Numbered from the stretch's first letter, positions 34,203 through 45,365 are shown. The stretch is 64,000 bases of DNA from Juglans regia (GCF_001411555.2 NC_049910.1:28119150-28183149); one strand, 5' to 3'. Numbers and translations: made by a program. The notes: generated by a model not told the origin, from the letters alone.

Positions 34203-35092
34203 TCAAGAAAAATCGTCCACAAATCTTCGATAATATCCAGCAAGTCCCAAGAAACTTCGTATCTCACGAACTGTTGAAGGGCGAGGCCATGACAAAACAG
34301 CTTCCACTTTACTCGGATCTACTGCCACTCCCTCTTGGGAAATCTCATGACCAAGAAATTTAACTTCTTCTAACCAGAAATCACATTTGCTTAGATTAGC
34401 GTACAATTGATGTTCTCTTAACTTCCCAAGTGTCAGACGAAGGTGACAAGCATGCTCTTCCAAATCTCGAGAATAAATCAAAATGTCGTCGAGAAACACC
34501 ACCACAAAAGAATCCAAAATGGTCGAAACACCCGATTCATTAAATCCATAAAAGCAGCAGGGGCATTAGCTAACCCAAAGGACATCATTTTAAATTCATA
34601 ATGCCCATACCTCATTCTGAAAGTAGTCTTGGGCACATCCTTATCCCTTATCCTCAGCTGATAGTACCTTGATCTCAAGTCAATCTTCGAAAAGATAGCT
34701 GCTCCCTGAAGCTGGTCAAACAAATCATGAATTCTAGGAAGAGGATACTTGTTCTTAATAGTCACTTTGTTAAGCTCCTGATAGTCTATACACATTCTGA
34801 GGGTACCATCTTTCTTCTTGACAAACAAAACGGGCGCTCCCCACGGCGAAGTACTAGGCTGAATAAATCCCTTGTCGACCAATTCTTGCAATTGAGTCTT
34901 CAACTCTTTTAACTCAGCCGGTGCCATGCGATAAGGAGCTTTGTGCACAGGAGCCGCTCGAGGTTCCAAATCAATAACAAATTCCATATCGCAAACGGGA
35001 GGCAATCCAGGTAACTCCTCCACGAACACATTAGGAAATTCGTCCACAACTGGAATATCTACTAAAGACTTCTTCTCAGATGGTGTAGACAT
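34203..35092 (-). pseudogene. Reverse transcriptase (element 2), one frameshift
   Basis: The frame from 35092 contains the RT N-terminus: [95 protein letters not shown]. At about 34510 the frame shifts. It resumes with [15 protein letters not shown], which carries the FLDD version of the YXDD catalytic motif, then [19 protein letters not shown] and [15 protein letters not shown]. It copies element RNA into DNA within the particle. All core RT motifs are present, but the frameshift falls just before the active site. Confidence 0.93.
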
Positions 35093-35131
35093 AACTTGAA
35101 CCCAAAAAGCATCTGCTCCACAAGCTATATC

Positions 35132-36704
35132 TCACCTAGCTTGAATTGCTGATATAATTGCTGGTCTTGCCTTCAACTTGCTTCCCACGAATTCTAAGTA
35201 ATCTCTATCCGAGAGATGAAAACCAATTACCCGACTTCTACAATTAATATTTGCAGAATATCGATACAACCAATCCATACCCAAAATTATGTCAAATCCA
35301 AGCAACTTGAATACAATCAAATCTGCATCCAGTGTCCTCCCTCCAAAATCTAAAGGACAGCCTAAAGCAACTTTGGAGCAACACATAATCTCGCCATTGG
35401 GAAGAGCCACCACCAAGGATTGTGGTAGAGGTTCTATGATTAAGTTGCACATCCGTGCAAACGTAGCGGACACAAAAGATTGGGACGCCCCCGAATCAAA
35501 TAGGGTACATGTATTAAAATCATATATACGAACTCTACCTGAAGCACACAAACACCAGTGAAATTTAACAAGCAACTCACACCAAACAACAAATTCCAAA
35601 AAATTTAAACTAGAAAACGTACCAGTAATCACTCCTGCATCGTGGGTCTCTGGAGCCTCATAGTCCACATCACCTGGGGTCACAGCATAGACCCGAGCTT
35701 GTACTAGTGGTCTCTGGTTGTTCCTCCCACCACGTCGACCACCTCGTCCTCCTTGACCTCCTTGAATTTGGTTGGGACACTCACGAGCAAAGTGACCTGG
35801 CTGGCCACATTTAAAACACTGGATCCCCCTCTGACCGCAGTCGCCCTCATGGGCTCTATTGCATCTAGGGCACACAGGAGTCCGGCCTCCTACACGGACA
35901 CCAGAGGTTGTCTGTGAACGGGACCCTGTCCTTTGAACAAACTTCTGTGGCGATCCGGAACTGCTTCCCTCGCCAGCAAAACTCCGCCTTTTCTGCCTCG
36001 GAGGGGAGCTCACTACAAAGCTATTCTCCCGCTCTGCGATACTGGCCAAGTCCACCAACTTCTGAAATTCCATAATCTGACGACAAGCCATTTGTCTACG
36101 TATATCGTGGCGCAGACCCTCCTGAAAACGCTCAACCCGCAACTCTTCGGTGGCAATAAGGTGAGGAGCGAACCGCCCAAGCTCCATGAATTTCCTTGCA
36201 TATTGTTCAACCGTCATATCACCTTGAAGCAAATCATTGAACTCTCTTGCCTTTTGCCTTCTCATCGAAATAGGGAAGAAACGGTCGTCAAATTCCTTTT
36301 TAAAACGCTGCCAAGACACCGCAGCAAGAGATCCCAGCTCCATTTCTAGGAGTTGCCGCTTCGTCTGCCACCAATTAGCTGCTTCACCTTGCAGCATATA
36401 ACTCCCATACAATACCATCTGAGATTCAATGAACCCATAGACTTCAAACGTCCTCTCAAGGTCTTCAATCCATCTTCTGGCCTTTAATGGATCCTCATCC
36501 CCAGTAAAGGTAGGGGTCCTATGCACCAGGAAGCGTTCATAGGTGCATCCAGTCTGCACCGCCCAACTTTGGCACCCTGCTGTGGTCGGAAGTTCTGCTG
36601 GAGAAATTTGTCATCCTATTCAATGCCCTAGCCATGGCGTAGTTCCCATCATCCCTTGGTAACTCATCTTCGGGTATATCAGTTGGCCTTCTTGGTCTCA
36701 CCAT
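35132..36704 (-). pseudogene. gag-protease of element 2
   Basis: The start codon is best placed at 36704, where the minus strand reads ATGGTGAGACCAAGAAGG just after the leader, but the first 45 or so codons are out of frame with the rest. From 36559 a 475-codon open frame gives the gag capsid region (HRTPTFTGDEDPLKARRWIE, FKKEFDDRFFP, MTVEQYARKFMELGRF). A CCHC zinc knuckle CFKCGQPGHFARECPN follows near residue 250 and an aspartic protease LFDSGASQSFVSATFA near residue 355, with the later LGFDIILGMDWL block. A single TGA (35132-35134) then separates it from RT in the same frame. Gag builds the particle and protease cleaves the polyprotein. Confidence 0.9.
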
Positions 36705-37029
36705 TCTTCCTGTCAAGAGTAATTCTCAACCCCGCTTAAATCCCCAGACAATTCAAACACGATCCAAGCAAAATAAAATACATTTCCATAAATAAAATAA
36801 CTTGCCAAAAATAAAACAAATAAGATAAACGACATATAACAAAATAAATAAACAAACAAATTAGTATACAATAAAACAAATAAGGTTATTTAACATAAAA
36901 TAGAAATAACCATAAACTCATAATATAAAATAATTAATTTAACTTACAACACTTTAAAAATTATTTTAAAATAAGAAAATACTTTCTGGTACTATCCTAA
37001 GGGACATATGGTTTACCCAGAGCCATTCG
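36705..37029 (-). other. Leader of element 2 (single copy)
   Basis: Non-coding 5' leader between primer site and gag, AT-rich with AAATAAAATAAA repeats. It ends in GACAGGAAGAATGGTGAGACC at the gag start. The related non-autonomous elements carry this leader twice. Confidence 0.75.
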
Positions 37030-37041
37030 GCTCTGATACCA
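37030..37041 (-). promoter_or_regulatory. Primer-binding site, tRNA-iMet (element 2)
   Basis: Reads TGGTATCAGAGC on minus, a perfect match to the canonical plant initiator-Met primer site, two bases from the LTR. Confidence 0.94.
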
Positions 37042-37043
37042 CC

Positions 37044-38584
37044 TGTGGCGCCCCCGACCCCCTTTAAATAAAAACACTGGGATCAAGACGCCTGGATGGT
37101 GACAACACGGTCACGCATCCCAACGAAAGTGCCAAGTGTGTGTACATACAACAGTGTACAAAATAACGCAGCGGATTAGTCAACTAAGTACCACAATTTA
37201 AATTCAATGTAAACATCAGTAGAGGTTTAATTAGTAGTCATACAGTCATCCCAAAATTTTAAAATACAATGCATTAAAATAAAATAACCAAGCGAGTGAT
37301 CCCAGATCACTCGTCGGGCGGAGCCGTCCCCTCAGGCTCACCCTCATCCTCCTCTGCATCAAAATCTGTGTTACCAAACATGGTACCGCAGGTAAGTACA
37401 AACCAAACAATCCTCAGGAATAAAATGCATTTTAGACAACCAACATGCATGCACAGGATAAAATATGCAATATCCTCAAAAAACGTCATTTTTCCCGAAA
37501 ATGAATATTTCCAACGCACGCCAAAATCCCAGTTGGCAAAAAATAATCCATAACACGTTTTCCCAGAAAATGGTTTACACAAAATCCAACTCACGCTATT
37601 TTCACAGAAAATAGTCCATTTTTAACGTATGCACCATGATCTCCCCTATGGGTCATCCGCACACTCTGGTTTCATAGCGATGCCCACTTACGCGCCCAAC
37701 ACGTTCGTGGTAAAACATCTACTACACAACGAGCGATGCCCAGTTCCGCGCCTAGCGTACGTGGCTAAGCATCCTCTAGTCCCCACCAGCAGAAGGACCA
37801 CATAGTCGACACGAGACCCTCTTGTCTGATCCCATTGTCGCCCGGCGACAATCCAGGGGACGTCACTCAGTATATTACGCACCCGAGTGACTAGTGGAGC
37901 TCCACCGAGATAATACCCCATCTCGGCTTGGGGTTCATGATACACACACACCCAACAAATAGTTTCACTTGAAAACCCAGTTTTCAATACCACATGAGCA
38001 TGAATGCAATACACGAAAACCCAGTTTCCTTTACAAACATGAACATGCATGAAATAATGAGATGTACACGTACCCACACTAATCCACAACCATCAATAAC
38101 CAAACCCAAACAAACCAATCAATCAACTCCGTTCCTCAGTCCATCCGACCCCCGAACTCCTCGGACTCAGTCCGGCAAAACCAATCAGCAATTTAAATAC
38201 AGTGTAATGTGTTAGTGCAAAAATACATAAAATTCACGAGAATTCTTTGGAAAATACTTACAGCGCTATATAATAATTTCTGAAGGATCACGGGTGCGCA
38301 CCAAGTGGAGAAACAGCTGCAGAACAGTGTAAAATACACTGTGGCTGTGGGTCACAGATACCCACTTTTCAACGGGTGCAAACGAAGACCCGAGATTGAT
38401 AGGGTAGGGCTTAGGGATGTCGATGAAGCTAGTGGTGGTGGTGGTTGGCCGTGGGTGGCGGCGCAAAGGGTGGTTTAAGGCCAAAAATACCCAAAATGGA
38501 AATGGAGTTGGATGTGCTTCACCTGTGACGGATCGGAGGTGGGGTTGGGTCCAATGGGTTGCTAAGAGGTTGAGGATGAAGTGG
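37044..38584 (-). repeat. Element 2 5' LTR, truncated at its outer end
   Basis: About 1541 bp match the other Tekay LTRs, from TGTGGCGCCCCCGACC to GAGGATGAAGTGG. Similarity then stops and CACTA-type DNA begins at ATTAATACTTTTG. Roughly 670 bp of the outer (U3) end are missing compared with the about 2.2 kb LTRs elsewhere. The acidic short frame is intact here (37307-37380, DFDAEEDEGEPEGTAPPDE then stop). Confidence 0.9.
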
Positions 38585-39239
38585 ATTAATACTTTTGTTT
38601 GAATTGCTTAAATTTGAGGTAATATTTATAACTTTTATATTTTTGATAATTTATAGTTTTTTATTAATTATGTTAAGATTTTTGGTATATTTATGTTTGT
38701 GCAATCCCATTTAAAATGGGCACTCTGCCAATATACATCTTATGAGATTAATTTTGTGAAAATTGTGTTTTGTGGCAAATGTTTTGTCTTTGTTTCGTAT
38801 CTGGAATCTGGGTTAGTCCCGTTTGAACGCTATAATGTTAGTTCGAACGGGACCCTATACGATAAGAATCTTGTTCGAACAGCATCCTAGCAATTTCTTA
38901 AATTATAATATAATATAATCATATAATATAGTAATTGCTTAAAAAATAATATAACTTAATTATAAAATATTCTTATAATATATTTAATTAAAATAGAAAC
39001 TTAAATTATAGATATAACATAGCAATTGTTAATAGTTAAATTAATGTTTAATACTTATAAAAATTTTAATTATAAAATAAATATAATTAAATATAATTAC
39101 AAAATATTATGCACTAAAATTAAATTAAAAACTTAAAATATAGATATAACATAGTTACTAATTGTTAATAGTTAAATTAATGTTTAATACTTATAAAACA
39201 TTTAATTATAAAATAAAAATAATTAATTATAATTACAAA
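38585..39239. other. CACTA interior between element 2 and the Transposase_24-like gene
   Basis: AT-rich DNA with three TTCGAAC or TTTGAACG motifs near 38822, 38843 and 38873, which tie it to the CACTA element. It holds a tandem duplication (38991-39248). No coding frame apart from the following exon. Confidence 0.6.
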
Positions 39240-39248
39240 ATATTATGC
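38991..39248. repeat. Tandem duplication, two copies of about 120 bp (period about 132)
   Basis: The block from AACTTAAATTATAGATATAAC to AATTACAAAATATTATGC occurs at about 38991-39114 and again at about 39122-39248 with few differences. The second copy ends inside the reading frame of the following exon. Confidence 0.85.
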
Positions 39249-39420
39249 CATGCACATTATAAGAAGTTCAGTCCTACAATAGAGGTGTGCCAAAATCTAT
39301 TCCAAGCAATTCCACCAAACAAATGGGAGAAAGTTTGTGATATGTTTGAAGATTCTGCTTATCAGGTAATATCGCTGCTATCTTTTTTTAATAGTATTCA
39401 CAAATGTATTAAACATATAG

Positions 39421-41651
39421 TGTAACACCCCGTATTTTAGTGTATTTTTACTGAATGAATTATTTTTATGGATTCAAAATTTCATTCTCTTATTTTAAAA
39501 TTATTGGATTTTTAATTGGGTTATTTTTATGATTTTTAGTTTATGAAAATTATTTTTGAAGTGCTTTCTTTAAATTAATTATTGTTATGTGTTTAAATTT
39601 CTTCTCGAATTAAATTAAATTATTATCGGGTTTAATTAATTATTTTGATTATAATCATTGTGTTTGAAATATTTTATTTCACTAGCTGTTTTAAAACCAT
39701 TTCCGTTGGATTGGACCTCATTTCTTTCCCTACATTTTTCCTTTTTCTCTTTTTTTTTTTTCTTTTCTCTTGTTTCTTTTTTTCCTTCTTCTTTCTTTTC
39801 TTTTTCTTTTTTTCTTCTTCTCTGGTCATCTCCCGCGCGACCCTCTCTCTTTCTCTCTCCCCGTGTGTCTGTCCATTCCCCCCAGCCCGCCGCCGTCGCA
39901 TCGCCATGCACGACATCGCCCACCCCATCGTGCTCCCCACCGGCCGGCGACCTCACCCCACCAACCTCACCTCCATCCGCGCCGCCGTTAACCACCACCA
40001 GCCCTTCAAAGCCGCGGCGCCACTTTCGCTCCAGCGCCGCCGTCGCGCCACCTTCGGCCACCATCTTCTCACCACTTCATCCTCGACCTCTTAGCAACCC
40101 ATTGGACCCAACCCCACCTCCGATCCGTCACCGGTGAAGCACATCAAACTCCATTTTCATTTTGGGTATTTTTGGCCTAAAAACACCTCTTGCGCCGCCA
40201 CCCACAGCCAACCACCACCACCACTAGCTTCACCGACCTCCCTAGGCCCTACCCTATCAATCTTGGGTCTTCGTTTCCACTCGTTGAAAAGTTGGTAATT
40301 GTGACCCATGGCCACAATGTATTTTACACTATGGTGTTGCTCAGACGTCGACTTTTTCAACTTCGTGATCCTTCGAAAATTGCTATATTGCACTGTAAGT
40401 ATTTCTCCAAAGAACTTTTATAATTTAAATGTATTTTTGCACTAACTCCTTTCACTGTGTTTATTTGACATGCCAGACTGAGTCCGGAGGAGTTCGGGGG
40501 TCGGATGGATTTGTGATTGGAGTTGTTGGTTGGTTTGTTTGAATTGATTATTGGTTATTGATGAGTTGTCTGATTGGATTTGTTGGGAGTGGTTATTGAT
40601 GGATGTCGCATAAGTGTTGGTACATGTGCATTTCATCATTTCATGCATGATCATGTTTGTAAAGTAAAACTGGTTTTCGTGTATTGCATTCATGCTCATG
40701 CGTGATTTGAAAAGTTATGATTTTATGTGATAATATTTTTGGGTGTGTGTGTATCACGACCCGAAGCCGAGATGGGGCATTAACTCGGTGGAGCTCCTCT
40801 GGTTACTCGGGAGCAGAATGTACTGAGTAACGTCCCCTGGGTTGTCGCCGGGCGACAATGGGATCGGACGAGATGGTCTCGTGCCGACTCCGTGGTCCTT
40901 TTGCTGGCGGGGACTAGAGGATGTCTGGCCACGTACGCGCTGGGCGTGGAACTGGGCATCGCTCGTTGCGTAGTGTGGGTGGTTGGCCATGTACGCGCCG
41001 GGCGCGAAACTGAGCACCGCTACTAAGCCAGGACATGCGGGTGGTCCATAGGGGAGGCCATGGTGCATATGGAATTAATGCACTATTTTCTGGGAAAATA
41101 GTGCGAGTTGGAATTCTGGGTAAATCATTTTCTGGGAAAATGTTTTATGGATATTTTGGGCCAAAATGGGTTTTTGGCGTGTGTTGAAATAATTATTTTC
41201 GGGAAAAATGATGTGTTGAGTAAAATGCATATTTTCATGTGCATGCATGTTAGTTGCATTTAATGCATTTTATATTACGTTGTTATTTTGGGTCATACTT
41301 ACCTGCGATACTATTTTGTGGTAATGCAGATTTTGATGCAGATGAGGAGGAGGAGGGCGAGCCTGAGGAGACGGCTCCGCCCGAGGAGTGATCTGGGATC
41401 ACTCGTTTATTTATCCGAAACTATTGTATTATATTTTATTATGGATGACTGTATAACTGCTATTTTTATTTTTACTGATGTTTTGATTGTAAATAAATTC
41501 TGATACTTAGTTGACTATCCGCTGCGTTATTTTATTTGTATATCGTTGCATGCACACATACTGGCACTTCGTTGGGATGTGTGACCGTGTTGTCACCATC
41601 CTGGTGTCTCGATCCCCGTGTATTTATATAAGGGGGATTGGGGGCGCCACA
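39421..41651 (+). repeat. Element 3 5' LTR
   Basis: TGTAACACCCCGTATT to GGGGGCGCCACA. In sense orientation it shows a long pyrimidine-rich tract (39735-39826), then a GC-rich stretch with CGCCGCCG. Further on come hairpins GCACTATTTTC-TGG-GAAAATAGTGC (41080-41104) and CATTTTC-TGG-GAAAATG (41126-41142), an acidic short frame ending at TGA 41389-41391, and the hairpin GAGTGATC-TGG-GATCACTC (41386-41404). The Pro- and Ser-rich ORFs of 140-159 codons near 39650-40137 arise from the pyrimidine tract and are not taken as genes. Confidence 0.94.
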
Positions 41652-41653
41652 GG

Positions 41654-41665
41654 TGGTATCAGAGC
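41654..41665 (+). promoter_or_regulatory. Primer-binding site, tRNA-iMet (element 3)
   Basis: TGGTATCAGAGC, two bases after the 5' LTR, identical to the site in element 2. Confidence 0.95.
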
Positions 41666-42239
41666 AGTTCGGGTCTGGGTAGAGCCATATGTCCCTTAGG
41701 ATAGTACTAGGAATTATTTTCTATTTTAAAAATAATTTTTAAAGGTTGTATGTTAAATTGTTTATTTTATATTATGAGTTATGATTATTTTATTTTGTGT
41801 TAAAGGAACGTATTTATGTTATTTCATGTTATTATATTTTTATTATGTTGCTTTTGGATCATGTTTGAATTGTCCGAGATTTAAGCAGGGTTGAGGATTG
41901 CTCTTAACATGAAAATGGTGAGGTACTAGAAAATTTTTCTAAGTTGTAATTGAAATTGTTTAATTTAGAGTATGGTTTTATTGGCTTATTTATTTTATTG
42001 TATAATAATTTTGTTGTTTATTTATTTTATTGTATGTCATTTTATTTTATTTGTTTTATTTTATGGCGGATTATTTTATTGTTTTATTTATTTTATTGTG
42101 AACTACCTCATTGGTTTTATGCATTTTGTCGTATGTTATTTTATTTATGAAATTTTATTTTAATTTGTTTTGTTCGAAATTGAAAGGCGGGTTAAGGGTT
42201 ATGTTATGACAGGAAGATGGTACGACTGAGAAGGCCATT
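41666..42239 (+). repeat. Tandemly duplicated leader (element 3)
   Basis: Copy 1 ends near CTCTTAACATGAAAATGGTG (about 41921) and copy 2 near GACAGGAAGATGGTACGACT (about 42230). Both contain the AT-rich TTTATTTTATTGT section and finish at the sequence that starts gag in element 2. Neither start leads into a gag frame. Confidence 0.78.
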
Positions 42240-44545
42240 GTTAGGCTTAAACATTTGGTGTAGTAGGCCTGAACTCTTGGTGATTGGTTGTTTTAATATC
42301 AAGGCTCGAACATCAGGGTCTGGGTGAACTCTTTGGATTAGGTACTCAAGTTGCTGCTAAGGGGGGGAATAGTTTTTAATTGCTTAGAATAATTGAGGTT
42401 TTAGGTTCTGTAGAATTTATGTAGTGAGTCTATGGGTAGGAGGTTGTAAGTTCAACGAATGTCAATGTTAGACTTATGAGAAGTTCATCTAAGGTTTGTA
42501 GCCCCATAGTTTTTAGGAAATAAATTAATGGGATTTAAGCTGGTAGGTTCAACAAGCAATTAAGGGATTACTTAGATTAAAAGTTTTTGATCTTGCCGAC
42601 CTTGATAAGCAATTTGATAACATTTGGGGTTTTAGAATTTACAAGTTTTATAAGGCGAATGTTTTAGATTTAAGATCATCGATCTTGAGGATTTCAGGAA
42701 ATGATTTTATCTGGGTTAAGGTTTTAGAATTGCAGAGTTGAAGGGCTGAATTAAAATAGGATTGATGAGAGTTGAGCTACTGATATGAGAATAATTTTTT
42801 CAGGCGAGAATTTTCTTTGGAGATGGAAGGTAATGATCTAGTTCGTGTATTTTATGGGGATTGAAGATGTCGAACTAGTTTGGTTAAATAATTATTTTTT
42901 AGCTTGATGTTACAGTGACAGGTTAATGATTTAATCCATATTAATTTTAAGGATAATAGATGGTGCGGGTTTAGGAAATGATTTTTGCTGATTTCGAGGC
43001 TATAGGTCTAGTGATGGAAATGGTAAGGATGATCACTTGCATGATTGGAGGATTATTGGTTTTGGCTGAGGTGCATGAGATTGATGCGTAGAAATGGTGT
43101 GTGTACGCATTTCGGAGGGTATAGGATCTAGTCTTATTTTGGTTTGGAGAAAGTGACTTTGGTAAGTGTTGAAGAGGAGTCGACACAATAGTACTAAGTC
43201 ACGGGACCTTGGCTTAGAATTTTTGGTGAGTTGATCGAATTGTGTAGTCGAGTGGGTTACTTAATGGAATCATGGTTGATAATAGTTATTGTGATTATTT
43301 TCAGGAATTAATTGTGACTTGAGGTTACTTAGGTATTTTTTTTAATTTTTTTTATTTTTATTTTTCATTTTTATGTTGAGGCTATATTTACCTTTGGAGG
43401 TTGAGCATCCAATTGGTTGAATTAAGGACATTGTTATTTAACTTGAAGAGAGATTGTTGGGACATCATGTATGGTGTATGAAAGGATCTTCAAAGTTGAA
43501 GCTTAGGCATCAACAGTGGATAATATGATCAAGTATGTGGGTTAATAAGCATTAGGATCCTCGGGTGCTTTGCAATGGCTTTTGGTAGGTTGAAGATTTG
43601 ATCAGTATGGGTTGCCCTGAGGTTTAATAGTGATGTACTATTGAAGGAACTAGTTGTGTTAATGCTAGCTTGGAGGAGTAGAAATAGGTGGGCGAGTTAC
43701 TAAGATGGTTTCGATAATGTTTTGGTGTACTCAATGGTGGTTCGTATTGAGTTTAGTCATCGCTAGATTAGATGTTGTTCATAATGTAGATGATGAGCTT
43801 TTGGGTTTAGGTTGTTAGGTAGAAGTCTCTAGGCGCTCTTTTTGGTTCTCTAGGTTGGAATTGAGTCTTTTCAAGTATGTTTCTTATCTTAGATGAGATG
43901 AGTGTATTTTGGGTTGAGGTTGCTTATTTCCAATTTGGGATGTTATGGTTGTTTGATATTGGGTTTATGTCTATGATCATGGATGTATTTTATGGAATTT
44001 GATTTTGATCAACACAGCAGGCGTTAATTGAGGAATTGAGTTATAACTCGTGGTTTTGGGAGAGAATGTATGTTTCTACCAAATTGTGATAAGAGTTTTG
44101 GTTAGTAGGAATGGAGCCACCTTGTACTCGATGGTGTTAGTTTCATGAGGACGTAAGTTTTATGCATGTGGCGAATATCAGAGTGCGCAGCAGAAGAGTG
44201 GTATTTTTGTTATAGTCAGGAGTTCAAATTGTGCTGATTTGAAGAATTAATGGTGACTTGAATTTTGAGAAGATACTTGTAATTGGAGATTAATCATTTG
44301 GTTGTGCAATTCGTTATTGATGGTTAACTTTGGAAGTGGCTATTAGGTTACAAAAAAAAAAAAATTCAATGGAGGTTTAGAAGTTGTAGCATAAGAGTTG
44401 ATTGAGGTTGGCATATAGTATTGTAAGGGCTATTGATCATCGGAATCTATTGGATGTTGTATTAAGGGTCTTGAGGAAATGAGATTTTGGATAGCAGTCA
44501 CTCTAGGAATACTGGTCGTGATGTGTCATTGGGGGACTAAAATGA
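42240..44545 (+). other. Non-coding filler block of the non-autonomous Tekay subfamily (copy 2)
   Basis: Begins directly after AAGGCC of the gag-start-like leader end and finishes just before the integrase zinc-finger remnant. It is the full-length counterpart of 6846-9022. All frames are closed by frequent stops, no homology to gag-pol is visible, and there are no LTR-like or TIR-like ends to suggest a simple secondary insertion. Confidence 0.8.
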
Positions 44546-45365
44546 GTATGTTGGATAATGTCATGTTCATTGAGGAAAGTGCCACGTGCCGTCAAGTTAA
44601 GGCTGAGTATCAAGGTAGACCTCAACCTCTCCCTATTCCTGAGTGGAAGTGGGGGGATATTTCTATGGATTTTGTTGTGGGTTTGTCGAGGACTCCTAGT
44701 GGGAAGAACTCCATTTGGGTGATTGTGGATCGGTTGACCAAGAGTGCTCATTTCTTGCTCATTAATAATACTGACTCTTTGGGTAAGTTGACTCGGTTAT
44801 ATGGCAAGGAGATAATGCGTTTGCATGGAGTACCTAAGAGTATCGTGTTGGATCGGGACCTGCGGTTTAAGTCCCATTTTTGGAAGAGTTTGCAGGCAGC
44901 CTTAGACACTAAGTTGAAGTTTAGTACTACGTATCACCCTCAAACAGAAGGTTAATCAGAGCATACTATTCAAGCTCTTGAGGTTATGTTGCGGTCTTGT
45001 GTCATGGAAATTCATGAAAGTTGGGAGAATCATCTGCTGCTATTTGAGTTTGCTTATAATGAAAATTTTCGTTCCTCCATTCAGATGGCCCCATATGAAG
45101 TTTGGTATGGAAGGAAGTGTAGATCGCCCTTGTGTTGGAATGAAGTTGGCGAGAGCAAATTGTTTGGGCCTGAGATAACTCAAGAAATTAATGATCAAGT
45201 TCAGTTTATAAGGACTAAAATGGCAGAAGCGCAAAGTTGCCATAAGAGTTATACAGATACGAGAAGAAGAGACTTATCCTTTGAAGTAGGTGACTGGGTT
45301 TATTTCAAAGTCTCTCCTATGAAAGGCGTTAAGCGCTTTGATAAGAAATGAAAACTTAGCCTAAG
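44545..45365 (+). pseudogene. Integrase remnant of element 3
   Basis: The segment opens with a degraded zinc-finger end (CRQVKAEYQ), then [51 protein letters not shown], a TAA at 44955-44957 where CAA is the expected codon, then SEHTIQALEVMLRSC. It continues to DLSFEVGDWVYFKVSPMKG and stops with TGA at 45349-45351. The second catalytic Asp is retained; the core is otherwise dead. Only this half of pol is left, as in element 1. Confidence 0.9.

Larger units (their letters stand above)
27447..38584 (-). mobile_element. Element 2: Ty3/gypsy Tekay-type chromovirus with full domain set, decayed
   Basis: On the minus strand: truncated 5' LTR (37044-38584), iMet primer site, leader, gag, protease, RT, RNase H, integrase, chromodomain, polypurine tract, and a 3' LTR (27447-32048) that contains solo LTR C. 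The domain order and C-terminal chromodomain identify a chromovirus, and the protein wording and long LTRs point to the Tekay/Del lineage. Gag-pol is one frame broken by five stops and one clear frameshift, plus shifts in the gag N-terminus. The outer part of the 5' LTR is missing, so no TSD can be paired with TTATG at 27442-27446. It is the best candidate relative of the helper for elements 1 and 3. Confidence 0.92.

Noticed and set aside
39645..40137. Overlapping Pro/Ser/Phe-rich ORFs of 138-159 codons, also at 45784-46286 and 31308-31812 on the other strand
   Set aside because: They lie in the pyrimidine-rich and GC-rich part of the Tekay LTR, appear in several frames and both strands at once, and change sequence between copies. 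They are composition artefacts.
41511..41699. 62-codon ORF at the LTR/primer-site boundary of element 3
   Set aside because: It spans the LTR end and the primer-binding site, which are functional DNA signals, and is not kept in elements 1 and 2.
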